DNA of 64,000 nucleotides from Rhizopus arrhizus (Eukaryota; Mucoromycota; Mucoromycetes; Mucorales; Rhizopodaceae): positions 950,677-1,014,676 of the forward strand of contig JAKZZE010000022.1 of assembly GCA_024220505.1 (NCBI GenBank), written 5' to 3'. Positions within the stretch are counted from its first letter, which is position 1; the number at the start of each line of letters is the position of its first letter. The position numbers and the translations under genes are program-made. The notes beneath the pieces are model-generated. The model made no database searches, was not told the origin of the DNA, and saw only the letters and a list, made by a program, of their open reading frames with translations. Positions 33,023 through 41,805 of the stretch are shown here, one piece after another.

Positions 33023-34288
33023 TGAAGGCTGATTTTGTTGAGGTTGTTGCAATGGAAGTTCATCATTTTGATTACTGTTGGGTTGATTACGATATCGGCT
33101 GTTGTAATTAGATCTTTCATATCCATTATTATAGTTATTTCTGAATCTATTATTGTGTCCATTATAGTTGTTATTTCCGTTGTAGTCGATGTTTCGATTA
33201 TTGTTATAACCGTTATTGCTATAATAGTTATGGTTACTATTATTATTGTTGTTATATCTTTGATAATTGTCTTTAACGTTGGGATTGTAATTGTTGAAAT
33301 TGTTATAGCTGTTGCGAGCATTGCGATTGTAAGGTCGGTTATGTTGATCATGTATATTCAGTTCGTTGCGGATAGCTTGTTGAATCATATTAAGAATCTC
33401 TTGTTGATTATTGAGATGAGTATGACCGTGATGATACCTAGTTGAATGATTCACATGATATTGGGCGTCATTAGGATAACCTACTACTTCCATTGTTGAC
33501 AACCGATTAACTCCTGTTGTAACATTGGTATTGGTAGCTAGATTTCCTGATGATTTACCAAATATTTGAACATCACTGACTGGTAAAATCTGTGCAGGTC
33601 TTTCATCAATATCTACAAGTTCAACATTATGATTATTTATGTTGTATCGACCAGTATGTGTGTTATCGTTGTGATATATCAAGGCATTGTTAATGTTTCG
33701 AGGTATGAAGGGGTTGTCGACCATGGCAATCTTACGAGGTCTATTTGCGTTCCACCATCCTTCGGAATGTGTGAGCCAGTCTTTAAAGTTCTTGGAACTG
33801 CTTTGTATACAGAAATTTTTTATTTCGTTTAGTAATCCAGCACGGAATCTGCTTTCTATCAATGCTTCATTATCAATATTGGCCAAATCGGCTGCTTCTC
33901 TTAATCTTGCAAGAAATATTTGTGGATGCTCTTGTTCTTCTTGGAACATATCATTAAATTCCATTTCGTAGCTTTGTATTAGTTCCGGGGTGATATAATG
34001 ATTCTTGAGTGCTTCTATTGCTTGGTCATACTTGATCTCTGGCTGTTCTTTTAAGATAACACGTTCAAAGTAGACTTTGGCAGCACGTCTTAGTTGTGAT
34101 TTGAGAATGGCTATTTTTCTTGATTCTCCCTGCGTATTATTAACTGCAAGGTAGGAGTCTAGGATTTCTTGAAAATGACGGAAATCTTCTCCTTCATATC
34201 CGTAAAATTCGATGAGTCTTGGTCTATAACCTTGTATTACGCTTTGGTTGCTGACTGAAGCCAACACGTTAGGTCCTGTAGTTGTCAT
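33014..34288 (-). CDS. Gypsy-1 Gag, 424 aa, Asn/Tyr-rich tail without zinc knuckle
   Basis: Starts ATG 34288. The first 200 residues form a Gag capsid-like domain (FYGYEGEDFRHFQEILDSYL, then DMFQEEQEHPQIFLARLREA, SRFRAGLLNEIKNF). From about residue 290 the protein becomes low complexity, rich in Asn, Tyr, Arg and Gly (repeats such as YNNNNNSNHNYYSNNGYNNN). No C-x2-C-x4-H-x4-C zinc knuckle is present. Such a tail could bind RNA or phase-separate, an inference. It ends NQPSKN and the stop TAG directly follows a shift heptamer. The homologue in gypsy-2 is 41797-43038. Confidence 0.88.
   Translation of the reverse strand: MTTTGPNVLASVSNQSVIQGYRPRLIEFYGYEGEDFRHFQEILDSYLAVNNTQGESRKIAILKSQLRRAAKVYFERVILKEQPEIKYDQAIEALKNHYITPELIQSYEMEFNDMFQEEQEHPQIFLARLREAADLANIDNEALIESRFRAGLLNEIKNFCIQSSSKNFKDWLTHSEGWWNANRPRKIAMVDNPFIPRNINNALIYHNDNTHTGRYNINNHNVELVDIDERPAQILPVSDVQIFGKSSGNLATNTNVTTGVNRLSTMEVVGYPNDAQYHVNHSTRYHHGHTHLNNQQEILNMIQQAIRNELNIHDQHNRPYNRNARNSYNNFNNYNPNVKDNYQRYNNNNNSNHNYYSNNGYNNNRNIDYNGNNNYNGHNNRFRNNYNNGYERSNYNSRYRNQPNSNQNDELPLQQPQQNQPSKN
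33017..33023 (-). promoter_or_regulatory. -1 ribosomal frameshift heptamer A AAA AAC (gypsy-1)
   Basis: On the minus strand the Gag frame ends TCA AAA AAC TAG, so A AAA AAC fits the X XXY YYZ rule exactly in the zero frame. Slipping back one base enters the pol frame, which stays open. The same heptamer sits at the same place in gypsy-2. Confidence 0.85.
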
Positions 34289-34394
34289 TGCTGCTAATAA
34301 GTGTTTTGAGATTGTTGGTTCGATTTTGAGTAAATTTTTTTTTGAATAAGTCTGTTGATTTCTTGATAGTTTTTAAGTAGTTTTCAATTTTGAT

Positions 34395-34412
34395 CCCTCG
34401 TAGTGACCACCA
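34395..34412 (-). other. Primer binding site region, gypsy-1
   Basis: Read on the element strand, the 5' LTR ends ...CTCACA and is followed by TTTGGTGGTCACTACGAGGG. The stretch starting TGGTGGTCACTACGAGGG is the likely primer binding site and begins with TGG as expected for pairing with a tRNA CCA end. It matches neither tRNA gene in this window. It is identical in gypsy-2. Confidence 0.65.
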
Positions 34413-34414
34413 AA

Positions 34415-35557
34415 TGTGAGATTGGAGTTTGTAAGGTTTTTATAGTGTTAAATAGGTTTGATTTAAGAGAGTCTTGATATAAGATCAAAGGTTTAGGTAG
34501 GATTTGATTCCAAAAAGAGTAATGATTTGAACATAAGTTCGCTTGTAATAAGTGACCACCAGATCTTGTTAAGTAGATCAAACTGTTGTGAATAAAATAA
34601 AGTAAAAAGATAAAAAAAAAGGGATTACAATGAAGTGTATTTGCTTCAAGGGACTTCTTGTTCTTGATGTTAAGTAAAATAAAAGAAAAACAAAAGAGAT
34701 TTACTTTGTATGATATTTATTAAAATAATCAAAATTAAAGTAAGTAAAGTAAAACAAAAGTTAAAAGTGAAGTAAGTAAGTTTTAAAAGTATAAGAAATA
34801 TTGAAGTTATTTATATGTTTTTGGCTTTTCTGATTATATGCTGTTTTTGATGATTTTGTGGATATTCTGTATTTTTTTGTATTTTTCTGGATTTATCTGT
34901 ATTCATACGTATTTGTTTGTATTTTCCTGGATTTGAATTAGTTGGAGAGAGAAAAGTCAAATGCTGCTGTAACGAGAATGATGAAGACATCTACAAAATT
35001 TTGGACAGTGCAACTGACTTTGAAATCGACTTACTTCAGTAATTTAACTGAAATACACAACAACGACACAAGTAAAAATATCGACACAAGTAAAAATATT
35101 AACTCAAGTAAAAATATCAACCTTATTTCCTTTTCTTTTTTCTCTTTCATTTTTATATAAATATCTCTATATCTTTTATTTCAATTCACTTCAGTTCACT
35201 TAAATTCACTTCTATTCAAAAACCTATTTTTACTTTGAATAAATAGTCTCTTAAAAGACAAAATCTATTTTTCTTATTTTATAACAAACAAGTCGAATTC
35301 CCTTGAAGCAAATTATCTTCATTGTATCTATTTTATATTTTTATTATATTTCTTTACATTTTACTTTACAAATCAAGTTTGATCCACTTAACAAGATCTG
35401 GTGGTCACTATATACAAGCAAGCCTATAATTCAAATTACTTACCCTTATTGGATCTCAATTGACCTAATACTTTATCTCAACAACTTATATCGAACCTAT
35501 CGAAACCCGAAAACATAACGAACCTTACACTGCAAAAGTTTGCTGCATTGTGTTACA
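34415..35557 (-). repeat. Gypsy-1 right (5') LTR, split by a solo LTR
   Basis: Parts 34415-34967 and 35534-35557 make a 577-bp LTR matching 13156-13730. The interruption at 34968-35529 is another LTR. The right end TGTGTTACA at 35557 is followed after one base by gypsy-2. Confidence 0.88.
34968..35529 (+). repeat. 562-bp solo gypsy-type LTR with 4-bp duplication
   Basis: It runs TGTAACGAGAATGATG...CGAACCTTACA, in the plus orientation. CTGC is duplicated at 34964-34967 and 35530-35533. It has the shared blocks CTTGAAGCAAATTATCTTC, GATCCACTTAACAAGATCTGG and GGTGGTCACT, but differs in body from the gypsy-1 and gypsy-2 LTRs, so a third related family exists. Confidence 0.88.
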
Positions 35558-35558
35558 G

Positions 35559-36119
35559 TGTGAGATTGTTAGGCTTTCGGGTTTAAGTAGGTTTGGTATA
35601 AGTTATTGAGACAAAGTTTTGGTAATCGAATAAAGTATTGGATAAATTAATATCCAAAAAAGAGTAGATAATTTGAGTTGTAAGTTCGCTTGAGTAGAGT
35701 GACCACCAGATCTTGTTAAGTAGATCAGTCTGAATTGAATAAAAGTAAAATAAAAAGATGAAAGATAAAAGATAAAATAAAAAAGAGATTACAATGAAGT
35801 ATATGATTCAAGGGATTATTGATTCTTCCTATTTATAAAATAAAAGAAGTATTTTGTTTCAAAGGAGATTTATTTGGATAAGGTAAGATAATAATAATAA
35901 TAATAATTCTTGATAAATTGTTGATATTTATATGTTTTTGGTTTTTTTGATTTTGTGATGTTTTTAGATTTTTGTGTTTTCCTTTGAATTGTGAATTTAG
36001 TTGAGTTATTCAATTTCATTGAGTTTATCAAAAATATTGAGGACATGAACTTAGTTCAGGTCCGAACTTTCTTCGTCAAGTGGTACAGTTTGATTGAAAA
36101 AATTTCTATTTTCGTCACA
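35559..36119 (-). repeat. Gypsy-2 left (3') LTR
   Basis: TGTGAGATTGTTAGGC...TTCGTCACA, about 561 bp, with the blocks AGTGACCACCAGATCTTGTT, ACAATGAAGTATATG and TTATATGTTTTTGG shared with gypsy-1. The accessory ORF stop (36051) lies inside it. Confidence 0.95.
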
Positions 36120-38465
36120 GATGCCCCCAGTGGACATAAGTTCGTCCTCGAACTCTTCATATTCTTGATCGATTATAGCCCATGTATCTCCATTCCTAGC
36201 AGCTCTCAATAAGGATGGATAGAGAAAGTCATTGGGTATTTCAGCTTTTAAGTTGGCATGCTTTGAAGATAAATAAGCCTCCACACTACCTGGAGTAGGT
36301 CTTGGCTGCGTAAACTTCAAGTGGCTCCAATAGTTAACATCTTCAGCAAAACGCAAGGTAAGCTGTTGTTTCATAAGCGTCATCTGTTTCTCATGCTGTA
36401 CAATTTCTTGATATTTGTAAAAAGTTCTAGCCATTTGTTTTCTTGCTAATTCTATGCCTGTGGTTCTGATTGCCCATTCCCAGTCTTCAAATAAAGAGGG
36501 AGTCAAATATTCATCTTGTGCGTCAGAATAGGTGGCTTGGGGTTCTGGTATTTTGTCTGATGGTGGTAGTATAGCTGGTACCATTACCGGCGTGTTGTCA
36601 GTAGGGCTTGGTATATCCAAGATAGAGATTATTTCTGCTTTGTCTTTTATTTCTTTGGCAATCAGTACTGCACCTTCTTCTCTTGGTAAAAATTGACCTC
36701 GCTCACCATATCCAATGGATCCTGGTCCACCGAACTCCTCCTCGCATTCCAGCAACCAGTTTCCAACGGCCTTTTCCAAAGCTTCGTATCCTTCAAGCTG
36801 GCAAAATTTGACAAAGTAGGTATTTACCATCGTATTTACGTAATCTTGAATTGTTTCAAAGTCTTGTCGGTTGGGCACATATGGTCGCATCCAGGTTTCC
36901 TTCATTCCTTGGGTTATATAACCGGGGCCACTAACTTGATTGTTCATTTGAGTAATTTGAGCACTTTGCATATTGTTTTGAGTTTTCGTTTTAATTCGAA
37001 TGGTTTTTCTTTGGTTGTAATATTGTCCCGTATATATACTATTTTCAAACTGTGTACGCGTTCTTCTTTTGGTAGGATATCTGATGAATGTTGTTAAACC
37101 TTGTGCTTGTGAAGAATCTAAAAGGAAAAGCTCTCTAGTTTCATCATCCAGAGTTCCTGAACCAATCCTATGATGTTCAGTTTTCCATAAGGTGTTGGGT
37201 ATCGAATAAGGTTTCAAACGGTTTCCGTGTACCCTCCTGATCTTTGTATCTGATACATCAATGCTCTTGATATGATAAGTTCCTTTTCCTAACAGGTGAT
37301 GTATGATAAATGGTCCTTGCCATCTGTCTTGTAGTTTTCCTGACCAAGAAGTAGTCAAAAAATCCTTGTAGACTAATACTATGTCTCCAAGATTGAATGA
37401 TGGCTTCAGTTCTTTGCGTTGATCAAGTATTTTCTTTTCTATTGCCTTCTTTTGTGCTGCTTGTGTTGTTTTTATTGCTTTTGTGGCTTGCTCTCTAATT
37501 CTGCTAAGGTTGTGTAACTGATGTGCCGTTCGGTGAAATAAAGTTGCGTCAAACTGAGGCGATTTCCTGTTATAGATCTGGTGTTCCATGTCGAATGGGG
37601 TTTTAGGTTCATAGCCATACATCAAACTAAAGGGGCTGTGTTTGGTAGTTGCTTGTTTCATTGATCTATAAGCGAATAATGCAGCTGGTAGATACTGGTC
37701 CCAATCTTTCTTCTCGTCGTCTGATCTGCGTTGTAAGATTTGTCCTAACGTTCGATTAAATCTTTCGATAAGACCATTGCTTTGAGGGTTGTAGGGAGTT
37801 GTCGTTTTGTGTATAATAGAATAATTTTTGCAAACTTGGCGTATTAAATCGCTCAAAAAGGGCTTTCCATTATCGGTAACAATTATCGTAGGGCAACCGT
37901 GTCGACATATGATTTCCTCGTATAGAAACAATGCTATCTCAGATGATGTTTGGAATCGCATTGGCCTAGCTTCCACATACTTAGTCAAGTAATCTATCCC
38001 AGCAATTATATAGCGGTATCCTGCTCTGGAAGTTTGTACATGCTTAACATCCAATGCTATTCTGTCAAAAGGTTTGGTTGATACTGGCACAGGATAGAGT
38101 TCTTCGTTTAATGATTTGGGCCCGTGTACTTGACATCTTGGACAATTTTTAACATATTGTTGAATTGTGTGGGCCATCTTATCCCAGTAATATCTGGTGG
38201 CTATCTTGTGTAAGGTATTGTTATAAGCAAGATGACCTCCCAAGGGGTGTTGATGATAGGTATGAATGATATTTTCTGCCTCTTCAGTGTTTAAAACTTT
38301 ACGGATGATACCGTTTGATGTGTTGTATCGATATAGAGTATCTTTATATATTGTATAGTTGATTGACTCTCTTTCAAGATGTTTTATCATTTTTGTTGGA
38401 ATATTGTCAGGAGTCTTCAGTGTGAGCAAATATTGTTTCATCATTTGTATTTTTTCTTCTTCCAT
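36051..38465 (-). CDS. Gypsy-2 integrase fused to the 3' accessory domain, 804 aa
   Basis: This is a separate ORF starting at ATG 38465, in a different frame from pol. Residues about 60-115 hold the zinc-binding module (H73, H78, C108, C111). The catalytic core has D139 (ALDVKH), D198 (VTDNGKPF) and E234 (NGLIERFNRTLG), a D,D-35-E set. A GPF/Y-like module follows (WQGPFIIHHLLGKGTYHI). From about residue 520 the protein continues without a stop into a domain homologous to the separate gypsy-1 accessory protein (WMRPYVPNRQDF, LEGYEALEKAV, FEDELMSTGGIC). The last codons overlap the polypurine region and 69 bp of LTR. No chromodomain is visible. It would insert the cDNA; the role of the extension is unknown. 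Confidence 0.92.
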   Translation of the reverse strand: MEEEKIQMMKQYLLTLKTPDNIPTKMIKHLERESINYTIYKDTLYRYNTSNGIIRKVLNTEEAENIIHTYHQHPLGGHLAYNNTLHKIATRYYWDKMAHTIQQYVKNCPRCQVHGPKSLNEELYPVPVSTKPFDRIALDVKHVQTSRAGYRYIIAGIDYLTKYVEARPMRFQTSSEIALFLYEEIICRHGCPTIIVTDNGKPFLSDLIRQVCKNYSIIHKTTTPYNPQSNGLIERFNRTLGQILQRRSDDEKKDWDQYLPAALFAYRSMKQATTKHSPFSLMYGYEPKTPFDMEHQIYNRKSPQFDATLFHRTAHQLHNLSRIREQATKAIKTTQAAQKKAIEKKILDQRKELKPSFNLGDIVLVYKDFLTTSWSGKLQDRWQGPFIIHHLLGKGTYHIKSIDVSDTKIRRVHGNRLKPYSIPNTLWKTEHHRIGSGTLDDETRELFLLDSSQAQGLTTFIRYPTKRRTRTQFENSIYTGQYYNQRKTIRIKTKTQNNMQSAQITQMNNQVSGPGYITQGMKETWMRPYVPNRQDFETIQDYVNTMVNTYFVKFCQLEGYEALEKAVGNWLLECEEEFGGPGSIGYGERGQFLPREEGAVLIAKEIKDKAEIISILDIPSPTDNTPVMVPAILPPSDKIPEPQATYSDAQDEYLTPSLFEDWEWAIRTTGIELARKQMARTFYKYQEIVQHEKQMTLMKQQLTLRFAEDVNYWSHLKFTQPRPTPGSVEAYLSSKHANLKAEIPNDFLYPSLLRAARNGDTWAIIDQEYEEFEDELMSTGGICDENRNFFNQTVPLDEESSDLN

Positions 38466-38677
38466 TTTTGTGTAACTTTGTTATTATGCTTTGTGGTGAT
38501 ACGATTTTTGTATTGTTCTGTATTAAGGTTTTTGTTTGATTGGTGTGTGTGTGTGTGTGTTTTTTTTTTTGATTTTTTTTTTTTTTTTTTTTGTTTCTTT
38601 GTTTCAACTACCCCTCCCTTCCTCCATGTGATTTGATAAAATACATTGGTAGTGTGATTTTGTTGTGTTTTTGCGAA
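38466..38677 (-). other. Spacer between RNaseH and integrase ORFs of gypsy-2
   Basis: These 212 nt contain stops in the pol frame. On the element strand they hold a purine tract GGAGGAAGGGAGGGG, then long A runs, a (CA)n run and an A-rich stretch up to the integrase ATG. Gypsy-1 has the equivalent left part (about 16045-16175). It may be an internal leader for integrase translation or a second polypurine tract; neither is shown. Confidence 0.75.
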
Positions 38678-41600
38678 TTAATATCCTAATCTGGAAAGAA
38701 AGTCGGCACTCTCGTTAACTCTTCCAGGTCGATACTTGACTTCATATTCATATTCTGCTAGTATAGTTATCCATCTTGCTATAATTCCAGTAGGGTTTGT
38801 TGTATTTAGAAGCCCTCTTAATGCTGAATGATCTGTTATTATAGTGAATCTTCTTCCATGCAGATATGGTCTAAAAAGCTTTACAGCCCAGATTACGGCT
38901 AAACATTCAAGTTTTGAAACACCATAATTCACCTCACTTGATTTAAGGCTTCGACTGGCATATATGATTGGATGTTCATGTCCATCGTCGTCTAATTGTG
39001 TGAGAATACAGCCAAGTCCTTGTTTGGATGCGTCTGTTACAAGTACAAAGTCTCGATTGAAATCCGGTCTTGCTAATACTGGTGCTTCTGTTAGAAGTTT
39101 CTTAAGTTTTTCAAATGATTCGGTAGTTTTGTTGGTCCAGGGAACCTTTTTAGATGTCTTGGTTTGATCATGCAATGGTCGTGCTATTGCGGCAAAGTTT
39201 TTGATAAACCTTCGGTAATATGAGGCTAATCCCAGAAATCCTCTGACTTGTGTGAGTGTTGTTGGTCTCTCGTAGTTTTTTATCTTCTCTATTTTTCCAG
39301 GATCAGTGTGTATTCCTTCTTGAGTGACGATGTATCCAAGAAACTTGAGATGATCTTTGAAAAAAAAGCACTTTTCTGGATTGAGCTTTAGATTTGCTAT
39401 TTTGATACAATTGAAGACTTGTTCTAAATGGGTAAGATGTTCATGGTGATTATTGGAATATATGTTTAGATCATCGATATAGGCTACTAAGCATTTGTTT
39501 ATCAGTTTTCTAAAGCAGAGATCTATGAGACGTTGGAAGGTCGCAGGAGAGTTGACTAATCCCATTGGCAAAGTATTATAGTGATATACACCGTATTTTG
39601 TTGTAAAAGCAGTTAATTCTTTGCTACTTTCTTCTACAGGCACTTGGTGAAATCCTGCTCTCATATCTAAGGCTGAGAATACTTTTGCTTTTCCTAAAGC
39701 GTCAAGTAAATCATCGATTCTTGGCAAAGGGTATGAATCTTTCTTGGTAATAGCATTTAACTTGCGATAATCTATCACCATGCGGTATTCTCCGTTTTTT
39801 TTCTTCACTAATATTACTGGTGCTGCCCATGGACTATTTGAAGGCGCTATTACTCCCAGTTTACAATACTTTTCTAATTCCTTTTGTAGATAATCTGATT
39901 CAATTGGACTAAGTCGATATGGTCGGTGACTAATTGGTTGGGTATTTTCTTCAATAACAATCTTGTGATTTATCAGTTGTGTATGGCCAATTGTATCATT
40001 ATTCCAATCAAATATGTTTTTGAATTTGTGTATGAGCTTCTTCAATCTTTTAGCGATATCGTTTCCAATTTTTCCAATTTCTAACTTAGTATAAGTTTCT
40101 TGATCTAGAGATTCATTATCTGTAGTGTGGTGTTCAGCTTGATCTTCTTCTAATACGTATAAATCTGTATCTCGATTAAGTTGATAAGCTTGGACCATTT
40201 CTTCGTTTTGTAAATCAAAAGCTTCTAGCCTTCCTACTTCTTCGTACGGTTTAAGATATATATCGTAGTCTGACCGATTATATAAATGTACATATATACT
40301 CTTTTTGTTGATGACAATACTTGTACTGATGTCAAAGTATCCCATGACTTGAGTGATGTCTTTATTCGTGATTTCAAGGCTGTATGTGTTATTCTTGGTT
40401 GTTCCGGTTGGTTTCTTGATTTGAAAGCTATTTGAAGTGTGTGCTTTCAACACCATCCCCTCTTTTGGAGCTTGTATGACTATTTCTGTATTATCTCTAA
40501 CTATATCCAGCTCCTGTGTATCATCGTTGTTTAATACTAGTAAAGAATCTGTATCGTTTCTTTCTTCTTCAGATGACTCATCCTCTGTACTATAGTCTTC
40601 CTCATTCGATTCTTCCGTTAATTCACTTTCAGATGTGTCTTCAGAATCTTCTCCTGTCGAATTATCTTCCTCAGAGCCATCTTTTTCAAATCGAACTTTC
40701 TTTTCAGTAGAATTTGTAAGACTCGTAGGATTTTGGTACATCTGTTGATAAGTAGTCATTTTAGGTATGTTATCCTTTTTCCGGAGAAATGATATAGGTA
40801 GTTCTGCTTTTCGATTCTTGTAAGATACTTTCATGGATGCACTATTGAAATCGATTCTAGCTTTCGCCCTGCTTAACCAGTTGTTTCCAATAATAAAATG
40901 AGATGGACACGTAGGCAGTACTTCCACTGTGCATGGTATGACTAAATCTTCACTGACTTCTATTGGTACATCATAAATCATTCCCAATGCAGGTTGTTTA
41001 GTTCCATTTCCTAAGGTAAAAACGCTTTCTGATGCAGCATCAATATCTAGTTTCAGAGCATCTGCCAAAGATTTCGAAATACAAGTTTTTGCGGCTCCAC
41101 AATCTACTAATGTCTTTATGCGTTGATTTCCAATGATTATTTTTGTATATGCAGCTGTAGTGTTTATATCTTCATCCTCAATTAAGGCCATAGTTTCCTG
41201 TGATCTTTTTTTATTTGGAGATTTTCTTTTTAGTCTACATGCACCAATGAGGTCTCTTCGAAGTCTTGGTGTAGTGGTGATTAAATCTCTTACGGATATA
41301 TTTGCTGGTTGATCAAGTACATCTTCTACAATATTATATGAAATGGCAGGAGGTTCTCGTCTGGGATTCTTTCTTGGTGTTTTTGTCTGTACTTTTTCTA
41401 TAGGTAAGTCTGTCTCCATTCGTATTGCAGTATCATTAAATGGTGAATTCTTGGGGCGTATTTCTTCAAGATGCTTTCTTGTAGTAATTCTTCTGGTAGT
41501 GACAGCTGGCTTTTTCTGCTTATCCTGTGTTGCGGGTCGGTCTTTAGTATATGGTATTCCTGGAGTAACTTCGGGAGGTCTTTCGGGTCTTATCGCAGCA

Positions 41601-41687
41601 TATAGATCTTTTTGTCTACTATGTCTGTCCTCGCTTTGGGTTAGTATAGCGTTGAGGTGTTTTTGCTGTTTTTGCTGCTGCTGCTGC

Positions 41688-41724
<37 letters not shown>

Positions 41725-41805
41725 GATTAATGGATTTTTGCTTATAATGGGTGTTCGATTGACCATTGTTTTCATTATTGAACACAATCGACCCATTTAG
41801 TTTTT
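38678..41805 (-). CDS. Gypsy-2 PR-RT-RNaseH polyprotein, about 1040 aa
   Basis: It is entered from Gag by a -1 shift at 41800-41806; the frame then reads to the stop at 38678. It opens with a linker holding a long Gln run (41673-41725), then a protease with LVDCGAAKTCISK (DCGA instead of DS/TGA) and FIIGNNWL. A highly acidic linker (SEEDNSTGEDSEDTSESELT) follows. RT has LPMGLVNSPATFQ and YIDDLNIYS; RNase H has VTDASKQGLG, ECLAVIWAV and TDHSALRG. It ends SADFLSRLGY with no integrase in frame, unlike the usual Ty3/gypsy pol. Confidence 0.93.
41673..41725 (-). repeat. CAG/CAA trinucleotide run in gypsy-2 pol
   Basis: About 17-18 Gln codons (CAA and CAG) just after the frameshift. The gypsy-1 equivalent has only scattered Gln (KQQSQKQTQH), so the run expanded after the two elements split. 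Confidence 0.92.

Larger units (their letters stand above)
13156..35557 (-). mobile_element. Ty3/gypsy retrotransposon gypsy-1, split by nested insertions
   Basis: The LTRs are 13156-13730 and 34415-34967 plus 35534-35557. In minus-strand order it has PBS region, gag (34288-33014), shifted PR-RT-RNaseH (33022-28311), integrase (16044-14698) and an accessory ORF (14552-13677). Three later insertions break it: about 12 kb with a Helitron between RNaseH and integrase (about 16180-28290), a Tc1-like element in pol (29662-31291), and a solo LTR in the right LTR (34968-35529). It also has a nonsense codon in integrase. Without insertions it would be about 8 kb, like gypsy-2. Outer flanks CTGG and GTAC do not match, so one end may have recombined. 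Confidence 0.85.

Noticed and set aside
33035..33445. 136-codon plus-strand frame rich in Ile/Val over gypsy-1 gag
   Set aside because: It is the antisense shadow of the Asn/Tyr-rich Gag tail (AAT/AAC codons read as ATT/GTT).
41343..41726. 127-codon plus-strand frame ending in a Cys run
   Set aside because: Antisense of the Gln-codon run in gypsy-2 pol; the TGC/TGT codons are just the complement of CAG/CAA repeats out of frame.
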